Shown piece after piece: positions 51,113 through 62,922 of a stretch of DNA of 64,000 bases. Position 1 is the first letter of the stretch. Each line of letters starts with the position of its first letter. The notes under the pieces were generated by a model. The model had not been told where the DNA came from. It worked only from the letters and a program-made list of their open reading frames with translations, and did not search any database. The stretch is from Clarkia xantiana subsp. parviflora (lineage: Eukaryota > Streptophyta > Magnoliopsida > Myrtales > Onagraceae), in NCBI GenBank assembly GCA_036873135.1, contig JAPTYO010000011.1, positions 6,618,298 through 6,682,297 of the forward strand, written 5' to 3'. A program made the position numbers and the translations under genes.

Positions 51113-52189
51113 TCATAGCTTTTGGTGAGATTCAATGAGCAAAGCATTAAGCATGATATGAACGGCTGCACCATAGACAACTCCATTATAATGCATCCCA
51201 TCCTCAGTGCACTTCGGTCCACAATCCCGACTCAATGATTGAATATCCAGTAATAGCATAGGGCCACCATATTGGCGCAAAATCATGCTTTGATGGAGCT
51301 CCATATCATAAGCATTGAAAGTCTCATCATTCATCTTCACCCTCTTTTCTTCTGTATTCAACATTGAGTTAACTAAATTCGGTAACCCTAGCCAAAACAG
51401 ATGCTGAGATCTAACTGATAAAGAACCACTTCCGGGCCCTTCACTGTTCAACACTGGTGAAAATGGAAGAACAGAGGTCTTCAGTGATTGTAAATCGGTT
51501 CCGTAATCTGATGCATTGTTCATATGAAGCATGTGCCACAGACCCGAACCCATGATCAGAACATCGGGGTAATTCACATTCTGCTTCAATTTGATCATCA
51601 AATCGGTCAAATTGGAAACGTACGGCGCCCAGACAAACTCCAATTTCATACTGATTTCATCAACCACGGTCAGATAATTGCTATGCCTTTTGAATAAATC
51701 AGCCCTAGCCGACTCCATGGATTCGGAATCCAATACCAATTCCAGTAACGACAGCGCCACGAATCGCGCCTGTGAATCCCCAGCCACTACGATCCACGAT
51801 CCGTTGAGCAGATCGGAGGCGTCCGCGCGACTCAGTTTCTGAAAGCCGCAGCCGGAAACAGGGCCGGATTCGAGCCAGTTCCAAGATTTACGGTACTGTA
51901 AGGATCCGTTTGGGAGGAGAAGGGGCTGGACATCCCAGACGACTTGGTGAAGCAAAGAAATGCAAGAGTCGCGATTATCGACGGCGACGGAGGAAGAAAC
52001 GGAAGAGACGAAATCGGAGATGGAAGGGAAGAAGTAAGGGGAGAGGTGGACGCCTACCGCGAGGGTGATGAAGAGGGCGCCGCTGAAGAAGAGCATCTTG
52101 TTGCGGCTCATGTGCCAGCCGGCCATACCCATCGGCACGAACAGGACGATGCAGGCGGCTAAGACACCCAGCTGTATGGCACCCAGCAT
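51113..52189 (-). CDS. AXY9: ALTERED XYLOGLUCAN 9 (AXY9)-like polysaccharide O-acetylation protein
   Basis: A single exon of 358 residues. The start MLGAIQLGVLAACIVLFVPM and a second hydrophobic stretch (about 31-49) give two membrane segments at the N-terminus, as in Golgi proteins of this family. The lumenal GDSL/SGNH-type domain has GDSQ at 137-140 (Ser139 putative nucleophile) and DGMH at 330-333 (Asp/His), the same two motifs used by TBL acetyltransferases. AXY9 is needed for acetylation of xyloglucan and other wall polymers in Arabidopsis and is thought to act between RWA transporters and TBL enzymes. The length and intronless structure fit the family. Confidence 0.88.
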   Translation of the reverse strand: MLGAIQLGVLAACIVLFVPMGMAGWHMSRNKMLFFSGALFITLAVGVHLSPYFFPSISDFVSSVSSSVAVDNRDSCISLLHQVVWDVQPLLLPNGSLQYRKSWNWLESGPVSGCGFQKLSRADASDLLNGSWIVVAGDSQARFVALSLLELVLDSESMESARADLFKRHSNYLTVVDEISMKLEFVWAPYVSNLTDLMIKLKQNVNYPDVLIMGSGLWHMLHMNNASDYGTDLQSLKTSVLPFSPVLNSEGPGSGSLSVRSQHLFWLGLPNLVNSMLNTEEKRVKMNDETFNAYDMELHQSMILRQYGGPMLLLDIQSLSRDCGPKCTEDGMHYNGVVYGAAVHIMLNALLIESHQKL

Positions 52190-52425
52190 CGTCGGAGCGC
52201 AGATCTCCGCCGAGGAGGGTCACGACATATGAACGCGGCGGATGGTGGAGTAATCGGAGGTGAAGGTGGGTGAGGGATAGCAATGGAACACCAAAAACAG
52301 TAGTAAACCAAATTCCTTGTTGCTTCCTTGATCGATCGACTTAGATCTAATCGGTCGGTTGAGTCGGTGAAGTCTACACATAATTTCTGGTTTTAGTGTT
52401 TAAAATTAAACCTAATGTTGACAAA

Positions 52426-53224
52426 TCTATATATATTATAAATTCTGAAGTAAAGATAATAACAGAGTGAATGTGGAGCTGAATTTTTTATTTTTACATT
52501 AATTGATGCATTTATGAAAATTGAGCTAAGAATTTTGTAGTCATTAACTCCATAACATTGATTGCAGTAGTGAGCTGAGAGTTTTTAAATTGCAATTAAT
52601 CGCATTTAAAATGTCGCTGATTTCGAACCGTTCAAGATTCAATATATACAAGTAATCGTAATTAAAATTTCGGACAGTTCAAAATTCAATGTATGCAATT
52701 AATCGAAATTAAAATTTCCCTGATTTCGAACCGTATAAGATTCAATGTATGCAATTAATCGGTTAAAATTTCGGACCGTTCAAGATTCAATGAATGTAAT
52801 TAATCGAAATTAAAATTTCGCTGATTTTTAACAAACGTTTGACGCGGAGCCGGCGAACGAAGATATCAGGCGGTACGGGCGGCTGACAGTCTCAGTGGCA
52901 GAGCCATTTGTATCTCCAGCAAAATATCGCCGCTGGTCATCGAAGTCATATTTTTTGAAGAACAAACGCTTGACAAGGATCCGACGACCAAAGGTAGCAT
53001 GCGGTACGACCATCTAAAATTTATTTGTGAATTTGCGCAATGGTATTTTATGGTTCAAATTTTTCAGTCTTTCGTTTACTTTTTCAAATTTTAGACTGAT
53101 ATTTTATTTAAAAATAGTTTTACAACATATTACAAATAGTCAGTATAAATTTCATTGAATATTAGTTTGTTAATTATACATATTTGGTAAATCACCCCGC
53201 GCGATGCGCGGGAAATGCACTTAG
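52426..53224 (+). mobile_element. Candidate non-autonomous Helitron with internal minisatellite
   Basis: It starts TCTATATATATTATAAATTC after a host A and ends with a perfect hairpin CCCGCGC-GAT-GCGCGGG (53196-53212), then AAATGCACTTAG before a host T. The 3' tetranucleotide is TTAG, one base off the usual CTRR. The 5' end matches the minus-strand element at 4769-5780. No Rep/helicase is present. The part 52840-53020, with TTGACGCGGAGCC and two GGCGGTACG-like stretches, may be captured DNA. Confidence 0.5.
52590..52828. repeat. Minisatellite of alternating ~56- and ~45-bp units
   Basis: About four to five units with core GCAATTAATCGAAATTAAAA, then TTTCGGACCGTTCAAGATTC or TTTCGCTGATTTCGAACCGT, then AATGTAT. 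Long units contain CTGATTTCGAACCG and short units lack part of it, so the array alternates long-short-long-short-partial. Confidence 0.75.
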
Positions 53225-53225
53225 T

Positions 53226-53851
53226 AGTATTTGAGATAGTTTTAGTGACTTTTATATAATAATAATAATAATATAATACATATTATAAATATGAGAAATT
53301 CAAAATGTTGCACAAATCAAATTAGGTTCCAGTTGACTTAGATCAGATCGAATTCAGGGCTAGGTCCGGCCATGATTGGACTTGCCTAAGTTAGACGAAT
53401 GTAACAATGGCTGGACCAAGCCCAAATTGAGTTAATGGCTAGTTCTGGCTATAATGGGAGTCCCCTAGGTTAGGAGAAGCTAATTATGTTCAGACCTAGA
53501 CCCGAGCTCGACCTGGGTTAGATCAATTGAAAAATAATTTTTATTAGTGCAACAATTTGGACTTCTCATATACTTAGTCACAAAAATTATTTCTCATATA
53601 TAAGTTAAGAGTGATGTTAGAGCACGTGAAAAAAAACTGTGAAATTTCAATAGAAAGCACTTCTAGGCCCACATGTGAATACAATAACAACATTATCTTT
53701 CCACTTTATAAATAACCATTACTTGATATGGGTCACTTAACAACTTTCTATGGATTTTTCACAAAAAAAAATTTACAGTTTAAAGATTTACTCATAATTT
53801 AAGTAATACAATCAATGCTTTTTTTTATTATTATTTTATTAACAGAACTAC
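53226..53851. other. Intergenic, no gene seen
   Basis: It contains a stretch (about 53340-53530) with repeated GGTCCGG/GGACTTGCC/CCTAGGTTAG motifs that may be a remnant of a repeat. No open frame of note. Confidence 0.35.
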
Positions 53852-53856
53852 GTAAC

Positions 53857-54528
53857 TGATGGATATCGGTCTAAGAACCGGGCAGTAATCCCATTCATCC
53901 GGTCAAAGTCGGACAACCAAAAGGTAAAACAAAGTAAAAGAACCCTCTCCGGGCGAAGAAGACGATTCCCTCTCTATAAGGAGAATGGAATCGTCCCTTC
54001 TCTTAGGGTAGGGAAACGACCCCTCTCTTAGAGAAGGAGGTCGTCCCCTCTCACATGAGAGGGGGACCTCCCCTCTCACATGAGAAAGGATCGTCCACCT
54101 CTCATACGAGAGGGAACGACCCTTCTCATTGTCCTAATTACGAATTAATGAATGACCTCTTTGACGTAATCGATTGGTCTCTCGTCTTCTCCAATTAGAA
54201 TTGACGATGTCTTATGGACCTAAACTTAAATACGTGATCCCCTCTCCATAAGGAAAATATGCATAGACAACTTTCCATACAAAGGTATCCGGTGCATCAT
54301 AATTGCATGGGCCAGTTTCCATATAAGTCATTCCCTATAAATATAAGTTCACATCTCTTCTCATTCTTTACAGTTTGATTCATATTACAATACATATCAG
54401 TTCTTAGACTTCTCTTCTGAGTTCTGACTTAAGCTTCGGAGGGAGCACAAGCCTGGTTTATCCCTTAGTGCAGGTTCGGGAGCACGGACGGTCGGGTTCA
54501 AGCTTCAACCGGAGATCACAACCCAACA
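53857..54528 (+). mobile_element. Solo LTR of a Gypsy-type retrotransposon with perfect 5-bp TSD
   Basis: The 672 bp LTR starts TGATGGATATCGG and ends CACAACCCAACA. It is flanked by GTAAC on both sides (53852-53856, 54529-54533). A palindrome array (53940-54130), a TATA-like CCCTATAAATATAAG (about 54335) and CTGACTTAAGCTTCGGAGGG with GTGCAGGTTCGG near the end are shared with plant Tat/Ogre-type LTRs. It has no internal region. Confidence 0.85.
53940..54130. repeat. Array of short palindromic units in the solo LTR
   Basis: About six to seven imperfect units of 25-35 bp, such as GTCGTCCCCTCTCACATGAG followed by AGGGGGAC, each self-complementary (CCTCTC...GAGAGG). The positionally equivalent zones of the LTRs at 29798 and 7189 hold different palindromes. 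Confidence 0.7.
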
Positions 54529-54729
54529 GTAACGAATCTTCTATCTCCCATCTATTTTCCTTAGTTATATATATGTATATATTTTTTTCAACATTTTCCT
54601 TAGTTATTCACTAGAGCAATTATATTTTGAAATTTAATTTGGATACCTTTCAAAACGTATTAAATGAAAAACAATATAATCTCCCATTATATTTTACATT
54701 GCAACATAATTAATCAATTTAACACATTA

Positions 54730-55799
54730 TCTATATACCAATATATTATTTGTGTTGGGTCCTCACCCCTAATAGACATCTTTGCTACCTTTTCATTTTA
54801 TTATATTTAATTCCTATATTTTATAAAATGAATAATTTAGTCATTACTATATATTACTATATATTTGAGAAACATTTATTTATCTTTAATATTATTACTA
54901 AATCATTATTTAAATTTTGTTATTTTTTTAAGGTCGCTTAGTCGACATGTCATAGTAATTATAATTAACTTACAATCCAATTATTCATATCAATTTAAGT
55001 CAGCCCTATCATACTCATTCCGTTCAAATTTCGGATACATGTAAAAAAAAAATTATTCAACGAATTATATAGATCGAGTGGTATATGTTCCGCATGTTGA
55101 GATTTTTCTATCACATAGATCAGCCACTTACCAAATTATATATATAACAAGTCAAAATATGGGTGAAATGTGGTTCTTGAAGTTTGACCTCGTACAAATA
55201 ACATTTTACTCATCGTTCAATATTTATGGACTCAATTTATTAATTTAGTTCTTCTATTTGTTAATCCAATCACATTGTGTACAACCTAATTAATGTTAAC
55301 TAAATATTCTTGTAAATTTAAGTCTAAACTTTATATTTTTGTGATTTGATTTTATCTTTATTGTTAAATCAAATTTTGTTGGTATTGTGATATTGTATAT
55401 AATTACGTTTGTATATGTCAAATTTGTCCATTGATGACTCAAAGTAGTTAAGAACAAGTTTACATTCTTGACACCTCAAGTCGATGAGTTAGATACAATT
55501 GAGCCGTTAATGACCAACGTAGTGCTCGACCCAACTCATTTATATATCTAACTATAAGGCTAATTTAGTACCGTAACTGAAGACTTTAGTTAATTTTTTA
55601 CTTAATTATCCTCTTCTCTTTCTCATGTTTTGAATTACGTTATGTCGCTCTTCTCTATCACATAGATTCGTTTCTCACAACGAATCAACTTGTCCATATT
55701 TTACTTTGATTAATTATAAATATTAGTAAACTTAAGATAGATTATATATCTTGAAATTTAAATGTTCGATGCGCGTGCAACGCACGCGTTAATAACTAG
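54730..55799 (+). mobile_element. Candidate non-autonomous Helitron with classic 3' end
   Basis: The 3' end has a perfect hairpin CGCGTGC-AAC-GCACGCG (55772-55788), seven nt, then CTAG (55796-55799) and a host T. The proposed 5' end TCTATATACCAATATATTAT follows a host A at 54729. This gives 1070 bp without any Rep/helicase. The 3' end is convincing; the 5' end is a best guess. Confidence 0.6.
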
Positions 55800-55820
55800 T
55801 ATTATATATATATATAATAC

Positions 55821-56284
55821 AGGGTTGAAAACTTAAAAACATTTATAAATATAACTCATGCTACTATTAAATTGTATTAGATTTAAAATGTTGATATTAG
55901 GTGTTCCAAATTTAAGTTTAGTTAATTTTTTATTTTCATATGTTTTTCTCATTAATTTTGACGGAAATATTACATGTGACATGTTTTTAGCCGAAATAAA
56001 GAAGAAATTTATCATTCACAGTGAAAAATATTGTTAGTATTTTGGTTTCAAATTTATCAACCCGTTTTAGAACTCTCTTTTTCACTTGTTTTGATTTCTA
56101 AGGTTGGTTCAAAGCAGGTTATCTGCGGTTACATGTGTAACATCCATCAATTTTAACGGAGAAAGGACAAAAAATGAAAAGCAACCAAACCGAAATTTAG
56201 AACATTTAATATCAACATTTTACATTTGAAACACCTAACATCTACTTATGTCATATTTGGCATTGTTTTTATGTTATCAACCCC
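55821..56284. mobile_element. MITE with GGGTTGAAAAC ends
   Basis: The left arm (AGGGTTGAAAACTTAAAAAC, AAAATGTTGATATTAGGTGT) and right arm (AATATCAACATTTTACATTT, ending GTTATCAACCCC) are imperfect inverted repeats of about 100 bp. The centre has TTTTGACGGAAATATTACATG and TTTTAACGGAGAAAGG, as in the GGGTTAAGAAC family. Confidence 0.65.
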
Positions 56285-56293
56285 TCAAACATA

Positions 56294-57000
56294 TTAGGGT
56301 TAAAATTATTTTGGTACTATATGTTTGACTGAAATCCGCTTTTGGTACCATATGTTTTTTTTCCGTCTTGAAACATTTGGTATAAAGTAGACGAAAGAAA
56401 ACATATGGTACCAAAGCGGATTTCAGTCAAATATATTTTTTGATCGTTTAGGTCAAATATATGTAGGGCTGGCAATTCGTGCTCGGCACGATGGGCCGAC
56501 ACGAACACGACACGAAAATTTACGGGTTTGAGTCATTCATTTTCGTGTCGTGCCAAAATCGAGCCGTGCCAAATCATTTAAAAAAGATCGTGTTTTGTCC
56601 GTGTTTGATATTGGTGACACGGCTCGATACGATAACACGATAATTATATGTATATATACAATAATTTCTACTAATATAAACATATCTACAGCTAGCATGA
56701 CCTCTTTTTGCAATGGTACTTATGAAGTTTGGATTAACCTCTCTATATTGAGTAATTTTTAAATTTTAGCTTAAAAAATTGTTATGTGTGAATTTTGTAT
56801 TCAATATACTATAAAATTTTCGTGTTGATTTTTCGTGTCGGGCCGTGTCGTGTTCGTGCTGAACCTTGGCACGCCTTAGAGTTGGGCCGTGTTTGGGCTG
56901 ACCCCTCAGAACACGACTCGAACCTAGCACGACACGAACCCGCACGGCCCGTACGAATTGTCACCCCTAAATATATGGTAACAAAAGTATCTTTAACCCG
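56294..57000. mobile_element. MITE interrupted by a nested hAT element
   Basis: The left end AGGGTTAAAATTATTTTGG and the right end AACAAAAGTATCTTTAACCC are inverted repeats. The internal part has the palindrome CATATGGTACCAAAGCGGAT against ATCCGCTTTTGGTACCATAT. Removing the hAT element at 56464-56969 and one TSD copy leaves about 190 bp. Confidence 0.65.
56464..56969. mobile_element. Non-autonomous hAT element nested in a MITE, perfect 8-bp TSD
   Basis: The 506 bp element starts TAGGGCTGGCAATTCGTGC and ends GTACGAATTGTCACCCCTA. It is flanked by AATATATG at 56456-56463 and 56970-56977. The subterminal regions repeat CGTGTCGTG and CACGACACGA motifs in opposite orientation. It has no transposase frame. 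Confidence 0.88.
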
Positions 57001-57159
57001 GTATTAATTTATGACGCACCAAACATATCCCAGGTGTGGGCCGGTTGGGTTGACCCGAGCCGATGAGTCCAAACCGTCATCTGAGAAGAGGGATAGATAG
57101 CGGTATTAAATGAAGTTTTCAATTAGTTCTCTCCTCTATTCCTCCATGATTGTGCAGAG

Positions 57160-60108
57160 ATGGAAGCTCAACAGTATGTCTGGAAAGGCGCGATCCCGCT
57201 GCAGATTCACCTCCATGACTCCGAAGTCACCACTCTCCCTCCGCCTCCTTCTCTCATTGTACTTCTCCTTCACTTCCACTTTTTTTACTCTACCGCCCAT
57301 ATCTCCATCTGCTAATCCCCAAGGTTCCTGATTTTACGATTCAGGTTTTAGCTCCACGTATTGGGTACCTTCCCTTGTTGATCTCCGCCATAAGGCCGCA
57401 CTTCAGCAGCGCTCTTCCACCCGGCGTTGATACCGTCTGGTTTGACTATAAAGGCTTGCCCTTGAAGTGGTTGGTTCGTCAACTCAACTACTTTTCTGTT
57501 TTTTGTTTTTATTCAAATTGGTTCATTTCTGTTATGCTATGGATGTATTCGAGGGGATTGAGGATGTTAATTGCATCTCTCATATTTTACCATTCAGAAA
57601 TAAATTGGATGTTTGATTATGTCACGGTCGTGTGCAGGTACATTCCCACTGGAGTTCTATTTGATCTTTTATGTGCTGAACCAGAAAGACCTTGGAATTT
57701 GACGGTATGGAATATGGACCTGTTTTGTTTCTACCTCTCTACTTCTTCCTATTATTAGCCTCTTTTCCCCTTAAGTTTATTGGTGTTTCATTTAAGATCA
57801 AGGTTTGTTGATGAATGTGGTGAAAAGAAGCATATTGGTAGAATTCCGTTCTCTTCGTTTGAAACAGCATCATATTGAGACTAAAAGAATTAATGGCCTT
57901 GACAAAAGTCTGTTATTAATAGGAAGTTTTGCAGTTTATAGCGTTTGCTATTACTATTGCTAGGAAGTAAAAAACAGGTCTTCTAAGAAATACACTGAGT
58001 GTCCCGATAGAGAAAAAGGACCTCTAAGAAAGTGTGATGGTCACATTGTAGGATTCTCCCTAATTCTTCGTTAAGTTCTTTTATCTGCCTCACATTTTAA
58101 GGAACTTGTGCTTGTGCAGGTACATTTCAGAGGGTATCCGGCCAATGTTCTATTGCCGTGTGAAGGTGAAGATACCATAAAATGGAGTTTTATCAATTCA
58201 CTGAAGGAGGTTGTGTTTCTATCTATAACATTATTCAAGACAAGCTATTTAACTTCTAAAGTTTGCAACTACAGTTTTTCGTACCTTTTTGCATCTAAAG
58301 AAATTGAATTTCTCAGTAGATATTATCCTTTGTTGTAGTCGTGTCTTCTTTAGAGAAAAAAAGAAGGCTAAAATGAGTAGAACATTGGTGAAAGTATCTT
58401 TGCTCTCTGGAGTCCTTTTTTTGCAGTATTAAAAATATATATGAGATTTTGTGGCTAATAAACAATTAGGGAATAGATCTCCTCTGTCTGTTTAACACTT
58501 ATTTTGAGTGAAAGGTTTGTAGCTAGTAGGTAGAAAATGCTGTTAGGCTCATATATGAGATTTAATATCTGGGCTAATGTGCCAGTTTGAGGCACACCAA
58601 ATCTAGATTTAGAAGTGAACTGCCCAAAGATTAGTGATGAGTCTACTACCGTGTTATGTTTTACTCGGGTTTTGTGTCTGCTTAATGATGATGTTCTTCC
58701 AAGAGAAAACTCTTAAAGTCTATTAGATTTGGAGATAATATTTATCATCTTTGTGAGCTTCCTAACAAAACTTGTTCTACCTAATCTGTTTAGTAGTATT
58801 CTCATATTTTCAATGGTTTGACTAATGCAGGCAGCTTATATTTTAAGTGGACACTGCAAAAATGTAATGAATATGTCCCAACCCGATCAGCAAGAGCTAT
58901 GGCGCAGTGTTTTGAATGGTAAGCTTTATTGATGTGTTTTTTGTATGCTGGGGGAAAAGTTGAGAAATCTATCATCACTAATACCATGGCATACTGATGT
59001 TTGTTTTACTAATTTTGCCCTCTAAGTTGCACGATATACTAGACTCGTCTGACTGCGAGTGCGATATAATCGTGATGTTTTGTTTTTTCTTTGTTCTTCA
59101 ATAGTTCGGTGAGGAAGCACATATAGTGGTTGTGTTTACTTAATACAACCCAGTATTTTTTACTTCAATTTTCGTGCTTACCATAAGGTTTTAGTATTAT
59201 TAACTGCTCTTTAAGATGATGTTCCTAGGTGTTGACAAATGTGTTTCTCTAGGTGATTTGGAGACCTATCGAAAAGTATCACTGAAGCTTAAACTCGGAA
59301 AATTTGATGATGAATACACGATAAACCCGAAACCAGTGTCATTTAAGTCTCAACCACTAGAGACAACTGCTGAGACAGATACTCCTGGACAAGTAAAAAC
59401 AGGTACTACAGTGATCAAAGATGCCCCTTTGCTTCTCTTCTATTGATATAAAATTGCATATGAATAGCAGTTAAAGGATATGCCTCTCTTCATTTATTTT
59501 TACTTGCATAATTTGTTGCTGCAGTTAGAATTCCGGTTCGATTATATGTGCGGAATGTGGTTGGAGATTTTGATGACTTAGAAGATGCACCTCCAATTGA
59601 CGATTGGGACCAAATATCATACATAAATCGACCTGTTGAGATTATCAAAGAAGAAGGTAAACAAAACACTTTCTTTCTGATGCTTTAGATATATCATTGT
59701 TGTATAAAGATCTGCAGAATTCGATTTTGAATTCCGACTCTGAATTAATTACAATTGTATTATTGTCATTCAGGCAAGTGCTTCACACTAGGCGATGCAA
59801 TTAAATGTCTTTTACCAGAACTTTTTCCCGAAAGTCAAGTGAGTACTGCTGGAGAAGAAGCCGAGGATGACACTTCAGAAGCTGCAGGTGAAGAAGAAAG
59901 TAAGGAGCCGGTGGCAGAGAAGTTAAGTGAGGAGGAGGCAGCAGGATGTTTTGCTGCTGCCAAAAGTAGTAGTGGTGAGATTAAGTTGATAAGGGTACAT
60001 GGAATAGAACCCAAGTTAGAGATACCATTCTCTTGGGTAGTCAACAACTTGATCAACCCTGACTACTACCTTCATATCTCTGTTTGTGTACTAGTGCGTA
60101 GTCACTGA
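57160..60108 (+). CDS. ATG5: Autophagy protein ATG5
   Basis: Eight exons (57160-57258, 57345-57469, 57638-57704, 58120-58209, 58831-58918, 59253-59402, 59525-59656, 59774-60108) give 361 residues. ATG5 is joined to ATG12 and, with ATG16, promotes ATG8 lipidation at the growing autophagosome. The N-terminal ubiquitin fold starts MEAQQYVWKGAIPLQIHLHD. FRGYPANVLLPCEGEDTIKW and NSLKEAAYILSG form the helical part, where Lys126 in SLKEA is the expected ATG12 acceptor. The second ubiquitin fold contains VRIPVRLYVRNV and WDQISYINRPV and, after an acidic Glu-rich insert (about residues 267-303), VHGIEPKLEIPFSWVVNNLI. Splice sites are GT-AG and no break was seen. The tail ...VCVLVRSH fits plant ATG5. 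Confidence 0.95.
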
Positions 60109-60339
60109 TGCACCAAATGGTTTCTCCATTAAAAAAAATGATTCATTTTGTAAAGAATATGTACAGATAACTTTATCAAGTTTTCGTTTTTTTTTTGGGA
60201 TATTCGGTTAGTGAAATATCTCATTGCATTTGGCTATTGACTTTGAAATGCTGTTTAATTTTGTACAGATAACCATCCCAAGCTCAGCCCAGTATTTCTT
60301 CTTTTTGTTTTCTTCAGTTGTGAGCATTTATCATGAAGT

Positions 60340-60783
60340 TTGATCTTATAAGATTTTGGTGTCTGAAGTTTAAATTATTGATATTGAAAGTCTAAAGTTT
60401 TAACTTTGTTGAAATTTGCTGTCTCCGTCCAAATTTGCTGTTAAATGTGACATAACTTAGTCATGTGCATGTCACATAACCCGATAAAAAATAAATTTCA
60501 AAATTACCCTAGTTGGGTGATGGCTGGTCGGAGTAGGGTGATGGCCGACCGAAGTAGGGTGGTGGTGGCCGGCCGGAGTAGGGGAGTGGCCAGTCGGAGT
60601 TGGTGGTGGCCAGAGTAAACATAATAGTATCAACGGCGATTTTGACTTTTCACACAATTCTGTCAAATTTGACAGCAAAACTGCCGGAAAGTTAAAACTT
60701 TAGAATTTCAATATCAACAATTTAAACTTCAAACACCGAAATCTCATAAAAAGTCAAACAGTAGTTTATAGGTTCTTAACCCT
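60340..60783. mobile_element. MITE of the 452-1800 family
   Basis: The left arm (GATTTTGGTGTCTGAAGTTT, ATTATTGATATTGAAAG) and right arm (TTTCAATATCAACAATTTAA, ending GTTTATAGGTTCTTAACCC) are inverted repeats. The centre holds GCTGTCTCCGTCCAAATTTG and a GGTGGTGGCCGGCCGGAGTA array (60505-60620), the reverse complement of the array at 657-765. It lies just downstream of ATG5. Confidence 0.7.
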
Positions 60784-61225
60784 TTCGTTTATCCGCACAA
60801 AAAAATGCATTTACTTCGTTTACTATGGATATTATAAACCAAACTCGTTTCTGGGATAAATATCATAGCATTCAAGTTAACTATTCTAATTTCTCAGCGA
60901 TGGTGTTTCATGTGATGCTTGTGTTATCGCACTTCAAGCATGCACCACTTACTGATTACTCAGAAGTCATCATCATAAGCCAAAGCTGACTTCCTTCAGA
61001 ATCACTATGAACCTCTCTTTGTTTAAAAAATACTCGAAAATGAACTTTTAACATTTGTCCTTTCGTATATATATACATTTCCAACACAAGTATTACGAAA
61101 ATTAAGCCAGACCATGAGCACAATGGTTGGCTTCTCCCCCCCACTGAGTCATTGCACTTGTAGAAGTTTATTAACCAAAACTTGAAATGTTATCATTATA
61201 TATAAATATTAGCATATGCCCAAAC
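60784..61225. other. 3' flank of the ALIS gene, no other feature
   Basis: ATG5 and ALIS are convergent. This space should hold the ALIS 3' UTR. A TA dinucleotide run lies just inside the gene, in the last intron (about 61299-61322). Confidence 0.45.
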
Positions 61226-61288
61226 CTAGTTTGCATGACCTGCTGCATTCCTGTTCCATGATAAGTAGGACGGATCCCCGAGCGGCCT

Positions 61289-61322
<34 letters not shown>

Positions 61323-62922
61323 GATAAACAACACCTCTTTCAAATTCATATCCCCATAACAAATCAATCATCACAAATGAAATGAGACCAATGTATTGAA
61401 ATCCTGAATTAACTCACCTGGGTTTGAGCACATAGATGAGTATGAAGCATAAGGCTAGGAAAAGGCAGAGCCCCCCAACAGCAAGATATGCAACACCCAA
61501 GAAATCGTTCTTACCACCCATCCAACTCGTTGTGGAAAGGACCAGTCTCTTTTTCCCACCAAAGCTGTAGGTGTTGTAATTGTTTTGAATGACAACCGTA
61601 ATCTTCTCGTTTTGTTCAAGATCCTCTTCTATTCTCCCGTATAGCTTTCTGAATGTTGGCAGCGCTGCTGTGCGCATCCACACAATAAGGTCCTCTTGTT
61701 CACTCAGCTGTACCATCCAATATCATCAGAATTTATATCTCTAATGGCAACTCAATTTGATTAATGGCAACTAAATGTAAGAAAATGATCGATGATACGG
61801 TAAAGAGTATGCAATTACTTACAGGTTTCTTTGGATCTAGCTTTCCACCGCCAATCAGAGCCCCATTCTGGAAATTTTTAGGGTAGACATCTGACCCAAA
61901 TTTATGCCCTTTGTCACTGTCCCATGCTATATTATCCTTGCTGACTTCCAGTTCCTTATTATTGACTGTGAACTTGTAGGTATCATTAAACAAGCTCCAT
62001 GCGATGAGCCCACAAGGAACAATAGGTTGTTTTCCACTCGTATAATCCTCAGGTTCACATTTATCGACATCACCTGCTGCTGAACTGCTCCGAAGCTGCT
62101 TATCATTTCTGCTCTTCACATATCTAAGGATACCAGTAAATATGTATGCATCAGTTATGAACTATGGAAAGATCTACTTCCTTAATCTAAGGTCCTACGT
62201 TTAGAAGAAAATAAATTGCCCAAGAAAATTTAAATTAACCGAATTAGTGGAAACTGGGATGAGTTCTACCAGACAGATTATACTTACCGCCTATGATTTT
62301 GGTAAAAGTTACTGAGCTGATAATATACATAAATAGGGCTTTTCATTTTCTTCGGAACCTGCAAACAAACAGGTTACCTGTTTAAGAAATTCTACATATA
62401 GGCATGCAGATGATAATGAAAATCAACAAAGTATTTACAAGAGCAGGAGGAAATGAACTCACAATAAAACTCTTGATGCATGTCTTGTTTGTGGAACTAC
62501 TTTGAATGTATCCAAGTGAGTCACTGCTGTGACTCAAAGGAATGCAGTCATGGTCGTAACGATCCACTATTTCCACAACCTACAATACATTGCGAGTCAT
62601 CTTGGCCAACATTTAGTGGAACATCAATAAGAAGTGATATGAATGAAAATTAACTGAGATGAGAAGAAATTAGTTACACGTTCTGATGCAAACAAGGAGG
62701 CAAGGCCTACAGGAATAAATACCACACCGATAAGGATAAATGATGTTATGACCTGAAATATTCAACCATCAAATAAAAATAGATCAGAATGGAGACCAAA
62801 TGAAATGACGAGGCCTTCCCAATCAAAAGAAAACGAAAACTTAACAAACTAGTGTAAAAGTACCCATCCTGGAGTAAGAATTGGTTTGCAAGCAGGAAGT
62901 TCTTGTTGAGAGAACCTAGAAT
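61226..62922 (-). CDS. ALA-interacting subunit (ALIS), CDC50/LEM3 family, 5' partial
   Basis: Seven exons are visible: 62922-62864, 62752-62678, 62579-62463, 62358-62288, 62123-61823, 61707-61418, 61286-61226. ALIS proteins are beta-subunits of P4-ATPase lipid flippases (ALA) and are needed for their exit from the ER and activity. FSQQELPACKPILTPGW precedes the first membrane segment VITSFILIGVVFIPVGLASL. The lumenal domain has YYQLSNFYQNHRRYVKSR, CEPEDYTSG...IVPCGLIAWSLFNDT and RTAALPTFRKLYG. The second membrane segment is FLGVAYLAVGGLCLFLALCF. The tail is RPLGDPSYLSWNRN. The first exon, which should carry the start Met and a short cytosolic tail, was not found before the window edge. Confidence 0.92.

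Noticed and set aside
51975..52283. 102-residue minus-strand frame overlapping AXY9
   Set aside because: It overlaps the start of AXY9 in another frame and reflects its GC-rich 5' region.
53940..54130. Regularly spaced palindromic units resembling a CRISPR array
   Set aside because: Units are imperfect, spacers are lacking, the genome is eukaryotic, and the block lies inside a solo LTR with a perfect TSD.
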